This document shows positions 48,060-59,415 of a DNA stretch of 64,000 bases, in pieces. Position 1 is the stretch's first letter. The number at the start of each line of letters is the position of its first letter. Below the pieces are notes generated by a model. The model was given only the letters and a program-made list of their open reading frames with translations, had not been told where the DNA came from and did not search any database. The DNA is from Enchytraeus crypticus (taxonomy: Eukaryota > Annelida > Clitellata > Enchytraeida > Enchytraeidae): positions 372,001-436,000 of the forward strand of contig CAJHZI010000813.1 in assembly GCA_905160935.1 (NCBI GenBank). The letters are read 5' to 3'. The position numbers were made by a program, and so were the translations under genes.

Positions 48060-48790
48060 AAAATTATTGAGAAATTTTAAAATCTGAATCATGAAGCTCA
48101 GCGCTACTTCAGACAGACAGACAGACAGACAGACTGAGCTGGGTCAATATAATGATAACTATAATGAATGTACTCGTGTGCAAAAATACACATCTAGGAA
48201 AAATAGTCAATTTGAACTAAATCTGGATTTGAACTCTAACCTCTCAATCTTAAGACGACGTTCTATTATTGTAGAATAAGACTCTTAAATGATGATTACT
48301 GAAGTAATTTCGCAAAGGTAATTAATTTACTTAATATTTGACGTTAACCACTACATGACGTCATGTAAGTAATTACATTAACAAAAGATGACAAAATTAA
48401 GGCCTACAACAAAAATTAACAAATTTGCAATTCTCAAAAAGTATTGACTAACGTTCAAAATAGTCCAAAAATCTCATGTGCAAAACTTTTTGATAAAGAT
48501 GATAAAGATGATGCAATTTTGAAGATGATAATGATGAAGATAACATTTTTTAATGATGATGATTATGATGATGATGCTATTATTAGCATAACTATTGAAG
48601 AATTTTAAATATGAATCTTGACGCTTAGCGTTGTTTTACACAGACAGGGTTGGCTAATATATTTATATTTGGGTTGCTCCTTCTCACTGGCTGTCTATCT
48701 GTCTGCTGTCTGTCTGAAGTAACGCTGAGCGTCATGATTCTTATTTAAAATCTCTCAACAGCTACGCTAATTACAGCTCTTGTTCAGAGA
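48060..48790. repeat. CAGA/CTGT repeats and GAAGTAACGCTGAGCGTC module
   Basis: (CAGA)n at 48111-48134. The module CTGAAGTAACGCTGAGCGTC occurs + at 48713, - at about 48090-48110 and 48620, and + again at 52180. The two arms at 48090 and 48713 are inverted about 620 bp apart. Confidence 0.65.
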
Positions 48791-50339
48791 CATATGTTTA
48801 TGTCAGCATCAATTCGACACCAAAATGCGCTGACAAATAGAAATACTAATAGAACTAGACATTAAAAAATAAATAAATAAATTCTTTGAAATACAGAGTA
48901 TCAAATAGTTTGTAAAAATTAGAATAACGTCCGTCAGGGAGATGATATACATCTTATCTAGCTGACTACCGTCAATACCTTCATTTATTTCATGTAAAAT
49001 GCAAATATCAATTGAAATACACGCTTATCTCAGAATTAAGGAACAAACCGAAAGAAAAGAAGAGATGTTACAACATAATCTGATTAGAAAGCAGTTAGCA
49101 AAACAACAATTTACACAAATTGTCAGGGAAGGGTTCTAAGGGTGAACCCTAGCCTAGACCAGGTTCATAAATTCTAAAACTCTAAACTTAAAATTAATGA
49201 TCTATAATAGTAGATAACTACTTTTCATTTACAATTTCTAATTACAGTTTTATTTATAACAGACACATAGGTAATGTGTTATAAATGAAGTGTATTTAGT
49301 TCACTTCAATTATATTTTATTTTACTCAAACACAATACAAGAAAATAATATATTACAAGAAACTGAAAATCGTCCTTATATGACAAATAACGGAATTAAA
49401 TCAAGTATTAATAATAGAGTTGAAAATAACTTATTAATATACTAACTAAAAAGAAAGAACCGAAAATACTACTAATTAAATACCAGACTACAAAAGCTTG
49501 AGAAGTACTTAGTTTTGGAGAAATCGCAACACTCGTCACCAAATACTATCTCACGAGAGCATAAAGGCAAACTAGTTCCTATTCAACGTCCTCATTTCTT
49601 CCATAAGAATATACCTAATGACTACAACATCAAACCCTAGAATCCTCTCCTAATGAAATGACACTAGTCTATCACAACTTCCTTGAGTTCAACATCCCCA
49701 ACTCAACTTCTGGCCTTCTCGTAGTAACTATCAGCAATGTACGACCCTAGAACCCTCAGTTCCCTATGGCCGTTTAACGTCCTTTTATCTTCACTGGCAG
49801 TTTCTAATAAACCACAATAAACACAACTCAGGGGTTACCTATCCATAGTACTTCCCCCTCTAAATGAGTCTAACACTTCCTAGGCCTTTCTTAACATACA
49901 ACATGTGAAACTTTAATCCATACAATCAGATGTAACCTTATTATCACATGTGGATTGATACCGAGTCAAAACTAATGTACACTGTAACAAAATAGTCACT
50001 AGCGAAAAATATAAAGTCTAATAAGATTTATCTTAAATCTTAAACTAAAGTTCATCAACAATAAACTCAAAGCTCCTCGCTTGTCGCCAACTCTCCCAGT
50101 CCCAACATTTGTGTTCACTCCAGCCACAGACCCAGGCACGGAACAATAGGCCTGCAGGGTAAGAAACTTGCCCTGTGCTAGTAAAGTACAAAGGTCATTG
50201 TGGAGTATATTGTAATAATTAGTATTATCTCTACTCCTACCTTGACACAAATAAAAATGGAAAAATAAATTTAATTTAATTTAAATAATTTGAATATGAA
50301 TTAAATTTTGTTCTTTTTTCAGCTTCAATTTATATCCCC
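48791..50339. other. unassigned intron sequence
   Basis: No coding similarity was seen. 49130-50280 has the look of a decayed retroelement or LTR, but I have no repeat or protein to prove it. Confidence 0.4.
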
Positions 50340-50900
50340 AGTATATAATGAACGATTATAAAAACGTCATAAGACTCCTATCGCTAGATCTATAGTGTGT
50401 TCATTCTCAACTAAAATTATACCCCGTCTATAAGGACATTTTATAACAAAAGTAAAAAAAAGTAAACACGAATTATAGTGAAATAATCAACTATGTTGAT
50501 ATCTATCACTTCTTAATACCACATGTTTAAACTGTTAGGCAATTTAGACCATTTTCCGTATAACCAGTGCAGTGATTGTCCGAGATTGTACTCTCAGATC
50601 AGCGCGGCTAGGATTCGAACCCACGAGGGTTCAATTCACCACAGGATCTGTCATTTAAAACTTCATGACGTTTCCACTACGCTATTAAGACATTTAACAG
50701 CGTCACAAAACTCTTAACGCTAATTACGGCTCTAACATTTATTCATTCTCAACTAAAATCCATATAATCAGTGTACATAATGAATTTCTATATCGATTCT
50801 ACGCATTTCTATACCGATTTTATAGCAAATTTACGAAATGTAGGCCTACATTGACAACTTTTAGACCTATATTGAAAACAACATTTTCAAATAAGAATTT
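50340..50900. repeat. SINE family 2 copy 2 between 105-bp module copies
   Basis: 50463-50706 is a - strand SINE 2 with GGGTTCGAATCC as B box, close to the 30.2 kb copy. 50335-50400 and 50700-50900 are + strand modules (GCTAATTACGGCTCTAACAT, ATTCATTCTCAACTAAAAT, TAGGCCTAC). The same order recurs at 52.43-52.64 kb. Confidence 0.75.
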
Positions 50901-51155
50901 TTTATATTGATCTATCTTAACTTTTTCACCACCTCACGCCGATATTAAACATTTTGGCATGGTCTATATTTACAACTGTTAGGCCATACTGAAAACATCT
51001 TTTTTTCAAATATTTAATATTTTTTATAATTATTTATTTCAGAGTCGTTTGCTACTAATACATTAGTAATACGAAGCCTGAGTATTGAGAGTTTAGATTT
51101 TAAATCCTAGTTCAGTTAAATTTGACCATTTTTCCTAGATGTTCGCAATTCTGTA

Positions 51156-52096
51156 CAGGGTGAGTAAAAAAAGTGATAACACCTTCAAAAAGTTTCAATA
51201 TCTCAGGCTATTGTTAATATTTTCAAATCAAACGTTTACCAATTACTAAATGACTAATTTTTGATTAGGTGGCCAATTTTCATCCATTTTAATACATAGT
51301 TATGAAAGTTATGCCAGTTATGAAAGTTTCAGCAGAGCAACCCCCCTTTCATGAATGTTCTGTAAATAAAAATTCTATTGAATTTTATTTATTGTTTTAC
51401 CCTGAAAAGGGTCGTTGTAGTGGTTCAAAAGGAACCAGTTATATCTGCTAGCATTACTGACTATTCGATATGCTTTCCTCCAGCTGCTACGCAGGACTGC
51501 AGTATCTTTCGGAACTCTAAGTTGATTCCAAATTGGTGCAGTATCTCCCAAATTGATTATAGCACTTCCTGCAGTTCTATCTTGTTTTCAGGCTTCGGTT
51601 GGTGTTTCTGATAGAGATGCAGCATGGTTTTCCAGACATGGTAATCCAGGGGATATTGATCGGGAGAGTTTGGAGACTCTTCTTGATGAAATGCTAATTT
51701 CTCTCGCTGATTCATTCCTGTGCACGACGAGATGCATGAGCCGGAGCATCATCCTGCTGAAACATGAAACCGTTTGGTGTAAGAGCATTGCAATCATCAA
51801 ACAGCTTTGGAAGTAAAGTATTGACGTAAAACTACTAGCGTTCACCTTTTCCTTCCCGCTAATAAAGTGCAATTTGCCCTTACCATTGTAGCAAAAACCA
51901 TTTTTAGGTGAAAAGTGGAGTTGCTCTGCTGAAACTTGTACAACTAGCCAATCTATAGACTAAAATGGATGAAAATTGGCCTCCACATCAAATATTATTC
52001 CTTTAGTAACTGGTAAAAGTCTGATTTGAAAATATTAACAATAGCCTGAAATATTCAAACTTTTTGCAGGTGTTATTACTTTTTTTACTCACCCTG
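51156..52096 (-). mobile_element. mariner/Tc1-like element 2, internally deleted
   Basis: Sister of element 1: CAGGGTGAGTAAAAAAAG at both ends, arms of about 190 bp, 941 bp long. The - strand carries a worn transposase C-terminal half. The same internal structure in two copies implies that they spread as an already deleted family. The flanks are TA on the left and CA on the right. A stem-loop is at 51398-51413. Confidence 0.85.
51398..51413 (-). promoter_or_regulatory. histone-type 3' stem-loop in mariner element 2
   Basis: On the - strand CAACGACCCTTTTCAGGGT, close to the CAACGGC-stem context of metazoan histone genes, then AAAACAATAAA. The arms ACCCT/AGGGT pair perfectly around TTTC. Confidence 0.6.
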
Positions 52097-52134
52097 CATG
52101 TGTACATTCTAGTAATATCATTATATCGAACCAG

Positions 52135-52640
52135 CTTTATCTCTCTCTCTTTCACTCTCTGCGTCTGGGTGTCTGTCCGTCTGAAGTAACACTTAGCGTC
52201 ATGATTCATATTTGAAATTCCTCAATAGTTACACTAAGTACTTACAGTTCTAACATGTGTTCATTCTTAAACTCATTCATGTACCGGGTGAAAGTTTATA
52301 GCATCGTCATAATCAATCCAACAATGAGAATATAACGTCCGGTTAGAAGACTTATATCCGTTAATTATATAATTATAGCACTGTCATTTGTTCATTCTCA
52401 AATTCGTATTCCCAGTACATAATGAAAGGTTATAACAGCGTCATAAGACTCGTAACTCTATTTACGGCTCTATCATCTGTTCATTCTCAACTTAAATTCA
52501 TATGATTAGTATATATATTGAATTTCTCTACTGATTCTACGAATTTCTATACCGATTATTTTAAATTTACACAGTGTGGGCCCATACTAACAACTGTTAG
52601 GCCTATATTGAAAAGAACTGTTTGAAATAGAACATTTTGT
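52135..52640 (+). repeat. tandem 105-bp modules
   Basis: The module starts near 52160 (CTGAAGTAACACTTAGCGTC). Units follow at 52230-52320, 52375-52470 and 52470-52560, each with TTCATTCTCAA and ATAACAGCGTCATAAGACTC. A degenerate A LINE tail (ATAACGTCCGGTTAG) stands at 52330. Confidence 0.65.
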
Positions 52641-52689
52641 TTGAATATTTAAGAAGTCTTGAAAATGTTGAGAGAGCGAAACGCTCGAA

Positions 52690-53260
52690 AAGGTAGTGGA
52701 AGTATTGATGAAAGTGTACACTACAGTTATTTGGTCTGACGACTTTACTAAGTTAGTAACGATCTCAAACCCCGAAATAGCCAGTGCTGTGGAGTGTTTG
52801 TGTTACAGAACAATCAGTTAAATATCTCATGCGTCGGAAGATAAACTATTATCTAGATAAACTATTATCTAAACTATTATCTAAACTAGATTTTACTTTT
52901 ACAGATAAAAGTAAAAGAGCTAATGTTAACGTCAGTTTCCTCACTCGAAAGTGATGTCAGTGACGGGCGAGCCCAGGATTTGAACCCCGCGTATACTGAT
53001 CCGCGGTCAAATATCTTACCGACTTCGCCACTGACTCCAGCCAGTGGCGACGATAATAATCGCTTTAAATCGAAGGCGGATATAATATTGAGCAAGACAC
53101 AATTTAGTTTTACGAGAGAATGCAGAACAAGAGAAGCAATAGGGGTAGTAGGGGTTCTTTGTGAACGAAACTCATAATATGCAAATGACATCATTGTATG
53201 TTTTGTGGACTTAGAGGCCTTTCGCAGCATTAATTGGATAAAGATGCTGAAATAAGTTTG
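52690..53260 (+). mobile_element. LINE family C fragment, copy 5, with SINE insert
   Basis: Plus strand. RT sequence (CCGAAATAGCCAGTGCTGTG region; then FKSKADIILSKTQFSF and REAIGVVGVLCERNS) is split by an SINE family 1 copy at 52920-53042. A short ATAAACTATTATCT tandem repeat at 52840-52885 and a TTTTACTTTTA hairpin at 52891-52916 mark the junction. Confidence 0.8.
52920..53042 (-). mobile_element. SINE family 1, copy 2
   Basis: Reverse complement of the 23.04 kb unit. GGGTTCAAATCCTGGGC is the B box on the - strand, and GGCGAAGTCGGTAAGATA the A-box side. Confidence 0.8.
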
Positions 53261-53537
53261 CAGGGTGAGTGGGAAGTTGGATTGTCAGAAACAATATTGC
53301 CGAAAATGTGGTCTAACGTTGGAAAATTTCAGCGAATTAGCGTTCTTAGCAATAGTGATGATACGATCGAACTACATATAGAGGAAGAAGTTGAGGATGC
53401 GATAAAGTAGTGATTTTTGTTATTCATATAAATGTGGTATTTTATGCTGACGTAAACTCTCTCGTTAATAATAATAATAATAATAAAGGTTAAACTTCCG
53501 TTTCCTCATGCAAGGATATGCTCGTATATCCTATATA

Positions 53538-53604
<67 letters not shown>
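53538..53604. repeat. (TA)n microsatellite
   Basis: About 33 TA units directly before mariner element 3, which inserts at TA. An (ATA)n run stands at 53467-53485. Confidence 0.95.
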
Positions 53605-53607
<3 letters not shown>

Positions 53608-53846
53608 GCTGCGCATTAAAAAATTATCCCTCTAGCACAATTACGATAGCTTAACCAATTATTGATATTTCGCCTTGAAATTTTAAAGTTCTGTTGTGGA
53701 GGAATTTAGCCAGAAGCTGACCAAATTTTGTAGAAATATTTTTAAAAAATTCGGAGTTATCCAAGTTTTACGAAAAATTTGATTTTTTTCATTGAACAAG
53801 CATCATGAAACGTCAGTTAGAATCAATTCTTTTTTGAAAATGTGCT

Positions 53847-53862
53847 GCCCCTGAAAAGGGCC
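53847..53862 (-). promoter_or_regulatory. histone-type stem-loop, left arm of element 3
   Basis: On the - strand GGCCCTTTTCAGGGGC in TCTAAC context; five or six pairs around TTTC. It is a mirror copy of the 54321 site. Confidence 0.5.
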
Positions 53863-54320
53863 GTTAGATGATGACGCCTCTGATATTGTGCTACAATGTA
53901 TTACGCTAACACTATTCTGCCAAAACTGATTAAAAACTGCAACAAGTTAAAGCCAAATTATTTCATTTTTCAACAGGACGGAGCGCCGGCTCACGCCTCA
54001 CGTCTTGCGCAATACTGTCTTGTACAAAATAGCTCAGATTTCATAAAAATGGATGATTGGCCTCCTAATTCTCCAGATTTTAATCCACTTGATTTTTTGT
54101 CTGTGGAACCATGTTGGAAAAGTATCGTGCTTTTAAGCCCAAACCAAGAAATACAATGGAATTAAAGGCTGTTCTTCAAGAGATCTGGAAAGAACTACCA
54201 CAACAGTCAATTGACAGCACAATTTTATCCGTAAGAACAGACTTCTGGCCGGCATTAAAGCCCAGGGCGTTCATTGCGAGCACACATTGTAGCACAAAAT
54301 CTGAGTCGTCATCATCTAAC

Positions 54321-54336
54321 GGCCTTTTTCAGGACC
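54321..54336 (+). promoter_or_regulatory. histone-type stem-loop, 3' end of element 3
   Basis: GGCCTTTTTCAGGACC after ATCTAAC, sense to and just past the transposase. It is worn relative to the left arm copy. Confidence 0.45.
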
Positions 54337-54620
54337 GGCACATTTTCAAAAAGGAATTGATTCTAATTGACGTTTTACGTTGCGTGTTAAATGAAAAAAA
54401 TCATTTTTTTCGCAAAACTTGGATAACTACGGTTGCTTTACAAATATTTTTACAAACTTTGGTCAGCTTGTGGCTAAATTCCTCCGCAACAGAACCTTAA
54501 AATTTCAAGGCGAAATATCAATAATTGGCAGAGATATCGTAATTGTGCTAGGGGGATATTTTTTAATGAGCAGCCTGTATATATGTATGTATGTAATATA
54601 AATATAATATATTATATATA

Positions 54621-55405
54621 CAGGGTGGTCCAGAATAAATGAAACTACTTTGAAGGCTAATAACTATGACAATTTTTAACCAAACGTCATACTTGATACA
54701 TTAAATTAAAGACAATTTTCTTTTCTATTAACTTGCTAAATATTTAAGAAATACTGCTACATATTTGAGAAATTATGATTAGTCGCCGATATGTAATTTT
54801 CAATGAAATTGCGTGAAAACTGAAGATATGATAATAAAGAATTTAACATTATGTGCATTATGTCTCAAACTATTTCAGAAAGCGCATTTCAGTTCCTATC
54901 CATGTCCTAAATGAATTGAGAATTAATTGAGCTAATGTTCAATGTGTCCACCGTGTGCCCGAATAACTGCATTCACCCGCTGGGACCACTGACCAATTTG
55001 CCGAGTCCGCGAGTGCCTGACTGATCTCTGGGTCCAGCGGAGGACATTGACTTGTTTCAAATGTTCAACGTCGTGTATCGTTCACGATAGACTAATTGCT
55101 GAAGACAATAGTAAACAATCGAATAGTAAATCGGGTGAGGGCTGTTAGGTGGCCAGTTCTACGGTGTTATAAACTCTGGCAGGTTTACTTTCATACAGGC
55201 ATTCATTTGACATGAATAACATGAAAATTACATATCGGCGACCAATGATAATTTCTCAAACACGTGTTATAGTATCTCATAGATATTTAGCAAGTTAATA
55301 GAAAAGAGAATTGTCTTGAATTTAATGTATAAAGTAAGACGTTTGGATAAAAATTGTCAAAGTTATTAGCCTTCAAAGTATTATCATTTATTCTGGCCGA
55401 CCCTG
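54621..55405 (-). mobile_element. mariner/Tc1-like element 5, non-autonomous
   Basis: TIRs of about 190 bp start CAGGGTGGTCCAGAATAAAT (inverse at 55405), flanked by TA. On the - strand the interior at about 54940-55080 encodes a transposase end reading RVNAVIRAHGGHIEH, a usual Tc1/mariner terminus. No histone-type stem-loop was found here. 785 bp. Confidence 0.85.
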
Positions 55406-55450
55406 TATATATATAATATATTATATTATATATTATATATTATGTTTATA

Positions 55451-55579
<129 letters not shown>

Positions 55580-55580
<1 letters not shown>

Positions 55581-57493
55581 ATATAGTTATGGAAACGTAC
55601 CTGAGGGTCAGTTTACAAAGTGGTGGTTGTTTGTTTGCATGACCTTTGGAGTATGGTTGATTCGAAAGCCAATTCGTTCCTATGGATATATCTGGTTAAG
55701 TCAGTTAACCTACGAGTCCAGGAATGACCGTTCGGTTCCGGTTACTGCAGTTTCAAATCCACGACGTGAAGGGTAGCTTTACTGTCATGGGTCCTACCTA
55801 CGAGATGAGAGGTTGTGTGGCTGACTGTTACAGAAGACTGTTTAATAACGAATAAAGCATAAAACTCTCATAAATACACTCATATTATCTGATGCGTATC
55901 ATGGTTTTATAATACACGAAAAAAACTATCTTTAAGCTCAAAATATTTATACAACGTTCACGTTCTATACTTAGTTACCTTGTTACCGTCAAGAAGGAAA
56001 AGAAAAGAGCAAAGTAAGAAACTAACTGGAGGCTTAAAGACACGACTGAAGACGTAAAGGAGTAGAGACCAAAAGAACCAAAGAAAACCAAAGAGCCAAA
56101 AAGACACACGGACTGCTGAGAGAACCCAGCTTATATATCCGAAAGACGCACATACATTCCCACATACAAGCATTTGTGACGCAATAATTTATTTTTTACT
56201 TGAATACTGTAAATTGGCATACTTTCAACCTCCCCCACCTCCCTTCCTCTCCGCTCCTCCTCTCATTCACTCTTCACTGGCACTAACAACTACACAAAAT
56301 GACTGTGTGGCTGTTATACATTGTTCTAATGAGAAATGAGCGTCAGCCAGCGAAGATAACTAATGAGATTGGAGAAGATAAGTGCAGTAAAGAAGAAATA
56401 CCGAAGGAAATCGGTGAGTTCGCTGGTCAACGACACAGCAGCACTTAGTCAGAGACAGCAGATTGTGTCCTGATAAGGAAACTTGCTAACACTACTTCAT
56501 TATGAAAGATATAAGAAAAATAATATAAGGTAAGTCCGGTCAATTGTCCAACAAGAATTTAATTCAAATCAGATGTCAATTCAATCTGAAGTCAGTTAAT
56601 CCCTACCCTAACCGTCCATCCTGTCATTCAGTTGAATCTCTTATCTTAATGTTGTGTAATTAGTCTGGATTCAGCCACTGTCCAACGGTTTGTCTTGTAG
56701 CGAGGTACAAAACAAAGAGGCCAGGGATGTACATGTAGTTGTATGCGTTGCCGCGTCAATCTACATTCAGTCTGACTTTGCAGTTAATTTAAACAGTTAC
56801 GTCGGTCAAAAATATGAACTTTCTTATATTAAAACAACATTAGCATATTATTGGTTGTTTAGCTAATAACGCTTAAATCGTTAGGGCAATAATTAGTGCG
56901 CTTAAGCAATTCAAGCAATCAGAATAACAATTGATATAAAATGTAAGCATAGAATAGGGCCTAATGTAAATGTATACCTTATTATTGAAGATATAAGTCA
57001 TTAGTTCGGAAAGAGGTTAGGCGTTATTTGTTCTGAAAGTAAGCCCGCTTACTTTACATTGCGATGATAAAGACTCATAGCGGAATAAATATATTTCATG
57101 TATTGTAGGGACTATATCTATCCGAGATGGAGGCTTGCATTTATAATAAATACATACTCGTGCAAACATGATTTACTATACGTGTTTACACGTATAGTAG
57201 TAAAAGTGTAATATTGAAATACATGAAAAAATTTTTCATTGCGGGGTGGTGCGGGGTTAGAAATAAGTTTCATGGGTGCGGGGCGGGGTTTGGAATTAAT
57301 GCTTGCGGGACGGGGTGGGGACGGAAACAATTTCTTCTGTACGGGATGGGGATGGAATCATGTCTCACATCGCGCCCCGCGAGGCGGGATTGGGTTAAAA
57401 TTTCAACCCCGCGCAGGTCTCTACTCCAAAGGTCAAGCAAACAAACAACAGCCGCTTTGTAGACTGACCCTCAGATACGTTTCCATAACTATA

Positions 57494-57494
<1 letters not shown>
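55580..57494. mobile_element. 1.9-kb element with 73-bp inverted ends
   Basis: The arms 55580-55652 and 57423-57494 are inverted copies (TTATGGAAACGTA, CTGAGGGTCAG, GTTGTTTGTTTGC, TGACCTTTGGAGTA). (TA)n tracts lie on the outside of both. The interior shows no transposase. 56220-56270 is CT-rich and 57235-57420 is G-rich. It could be a non-autonomous DNA transposon or an old inverted duplication next to microsatellites. Confidence 0.6.
57235..57420 (+). repeat. G-rich GGGGCGGGG tract
   Basis: Irregular GCGGGG, GGGGCGGGG and GGGGTGGGG words over 185 bases in an AT-rich setting. It ends in CCCCGCGCAGGTCTCTAC, which looks like a transposon terminus. Possible G-quadruplex former. Confidence 0.6.
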
Positions 57495-57537
<43 letters not shown>

Positions 57538-57540
<3 letters not shown>

Positions 57541-58010
57541 GACTGGGGCAAAAAATAATAATCCCCTAGTGAATCTCAGTAACTTCAACAAAACTCCAAA
57601 TATTTTAAAACAAAATTGTCGGAGCTTCCAGAGGACGAATTTCTGAATATATCCTGTAAATATGGTGACAAAATATTAAGTTGAAACTAAATTACATTGT
57701 TTCTACGAAAAATTGCTAAAATCAATTTTAACAAGGTTTTTTGAAAAGTCAATCGTTCATTTCTAAGCAATTAATGGCCCTGAAAAGGGCCGTTTACTTA
57801 TGGGATCAAGAGTCAATAGATGCTCAATAGATGAGTCAATAAATTCAATATATGCTCAAAATGACCAAAGCTGGAGTGCATGCCTGCAGTCTTTTCTAAA
57901 TGCAACAACAGCTCAATTGATTGTCTCTTGTGGATTTTAAACCTTGCCTGGAATAACCTTAACCTTAGCCGGAGAAGAAAGCATTTAGAGAAACACATAA
58001 TCAACATTTC
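57538..58010 (-). mobile_element. mariner/Tc1-like element 4, one-ended fragment
   Basis: A left terminus like GCAGACTGGGGCAAAAAAT next to (TA)n. The - strand frame 57813-58007 ends GHFEHI, resembling the GGHIEH/GHFEHL end of many mariner transposases. A perfect histone-type stem-loop follows at 57776-57791. The other terminus was not found. Confidence 0.6.
57776..57791 (-). promoter_or_regulatory. perfect histone-type 3' stem-loop, element 4
   Basis: On the - strand AAACGGCCCTTTTCAGGGCC: six perfect pairs, loop TTTC, as in canonical histone mRNAs. It lies about 60 bases past the proposed transposase stop. Confidence 0.7.
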
Positions 58011-58869
58011 ATTATGAAAAACAACACAATATATAGCACCCTGTTGTTATATACGCTAATTCTGAACAATGTGCGACTGGTATACTGTATCTGCGGATAA
58101 ATGCAGCAAATATGGCTTTTTGCTATCAAACATTTCATAATTACCGTGAAATAACTTATATACATTTATTATGTTTCACATTTATTATGTTTCATTATAG
58201 ATAAACAGGCTTTGATGTTCCCTATGGATGGAATATGCTTGTAGAGTTTTTATGCTTTATGTACAGAGTAACAGTCCATTACAGTCCTTTTAAAACTAAT
58301 TTTTACAAAAGCAGAATTTGAAATTGGCTTATGCGGTCAGTGAATAGTCTACAGGTTAATGAATAGATCAGTGAATAGTATGCAGGTACGTGACGGCGAG
58401 CCGAGTCAGACTCGTGACGAATTTTTGATTTTGTTGACAAGTAAAACTGTGGGAAAATTTCTGTGGAAAAAGTTCGAAGCTGTTGGAAAAGTTCGAGCAA
58501 GTACGCCAGTAAATCCTTTGGCGTGTGCAGACATTGCTGGCTCGCGACATTTAAGATCATCTTGTTAGTACTCAAATCGAGCCAGCATCGTGAACAAAAA
58601 TGTAGTAACAAAACTCTTAGTTATCGCGTAACAAACCTCTTAGTTAGTACTGCGAATAATAACGTGTGGTATTGTTTAATCTTTTTCGCATTTTACGATA
58701 TTATTGATTTTAAACGATTAACTTTAATTAGTGTATTAAATAAACAATGCGGATAAATTTCTTCTTTCCAAATGTAATCTCGCAGAATTATAACTGACCT
58801 ATCGGAACGTAACTAAAATAAACCTGTATTGTAAAGCTAGTAATTCCATTGTGTAATGTTACGATATAG

Positions 58870-59149
58870 GGAAGATGTCAATGAAAAGTTCCGAGATACG
58901 CCTGACGGAACATTTCTTGTACGTAATGCTTCCAACAAAACGGAGGATAATTACACACTGACGTTACGTAAAGGTGGTTGCAACAAATTGATAAAGATAT
59001 TCTCTCGAGATGGATTCTATGGCTTCGTTGAGCCTCTCAAGTTCAGTTCGGTGGTTGAACTGATAAAGTACTATCAAACTCATTCACTGGATAGCTACAA
59101 TAAAACACTCGATCTAACACTCAGATATCCTGTCTCCAGGTTTATCAGG
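58870..59149 (+). CDS. PI3K p85 regulatory subunit, nSH2 domain exon
   Basis: A host exon of 280 bases with acceptor GATATAG|G and donor AGG|GTATGTAAG. It encodes [19 protein letters not shown], then [38 protein letters not shown] and [15 protein letters not shown] to [10 protein letters not shown]. It aligns along its length with mammalian p85alpha nSH2. The phosphotyrosine-binding Arg of FLVR is CGT at 58922-58924 (R358 in human p85alpha). This domain docks p110 lipid kinase onto phosphorylated YxxM receptors at the membrane and holds the kinase inhibited until bound. The iSH2 coiled coil and cSH2 should follow to the right but are not in the window. Confidence 0.95.
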
Positions 59150-59281
59150 GTATGTAAGCTAAATATATATCAATCATTCCATTGTATTCCAGTAGTTTTT
59201 TGTTGGCTCTTAATTATTTCACTATATTGTAAGCGAATTTTTTCTCAATAGTTGTATATAATATAGGATACATATTTAGTA

Positions 59282-59415
59282 AAAATGCTGGCAAAGCTAA
59301 GGTAATTTCCTCACTCAAAAGCGATGTCAGTGACGGGAGAGCCCAGAATTTCAACCCCGCGCATACTGATCCGCGGTCGAGTGCCTTACCGACTTCGCCA
59401 CTGGCTCCAGCCAAT
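59282..59415 (-). mobile_element. SINE family 1, copy 3
   Basis: On the - strand GGCGAAGTCGGTAAGGCACT (A-box side), GGGTTGAAATTCTGGGC (B box) and the ACTGACATCGCTTTTGAGTG body. The best-kept A side of the three copies. Confidence 0.8.

Larger units (their letters stand above)
53605..54577 (+). mobile_element. mariner/Tc1-like element 3, foldback derivative
   Basis: Ends (C/A)AGGCTGC(G/T)CATTAAAAAAT with TA on both sides. Plus strand 53896-54165 encodes FIFQQDGAPAHASRLAQ and IKMDDWPPNSPDFNPLDF, and 54111-54500 the C-terminal helices (EIWKELPQQSI). The N-terminus is absent. The left arm (about 310 bp) is an inverted copy of the right end and reaches into transposase coding sequence (GTGCTACAATGT). 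It is therefore an inverted-duplication derivative carrying stem-loops at both ends. A frame change near 54110 breaks it. Confidence 0.88.

Noticed and set aside
48111-48134. CRISPR-like or regular spaced array
   Set aside because: A plain CAGA microsatellite without spacers.
57118-57330. Pro-rich protein from the G-rich tract
   Set aside because: An antisense reading of a biased tract, overlapping other readings of the same bases.
57776-57791. A histone gene next to the stem-loop
   Set aside because: No histone fold sequence nearby; the preceding frame ends like a mariner transposase.
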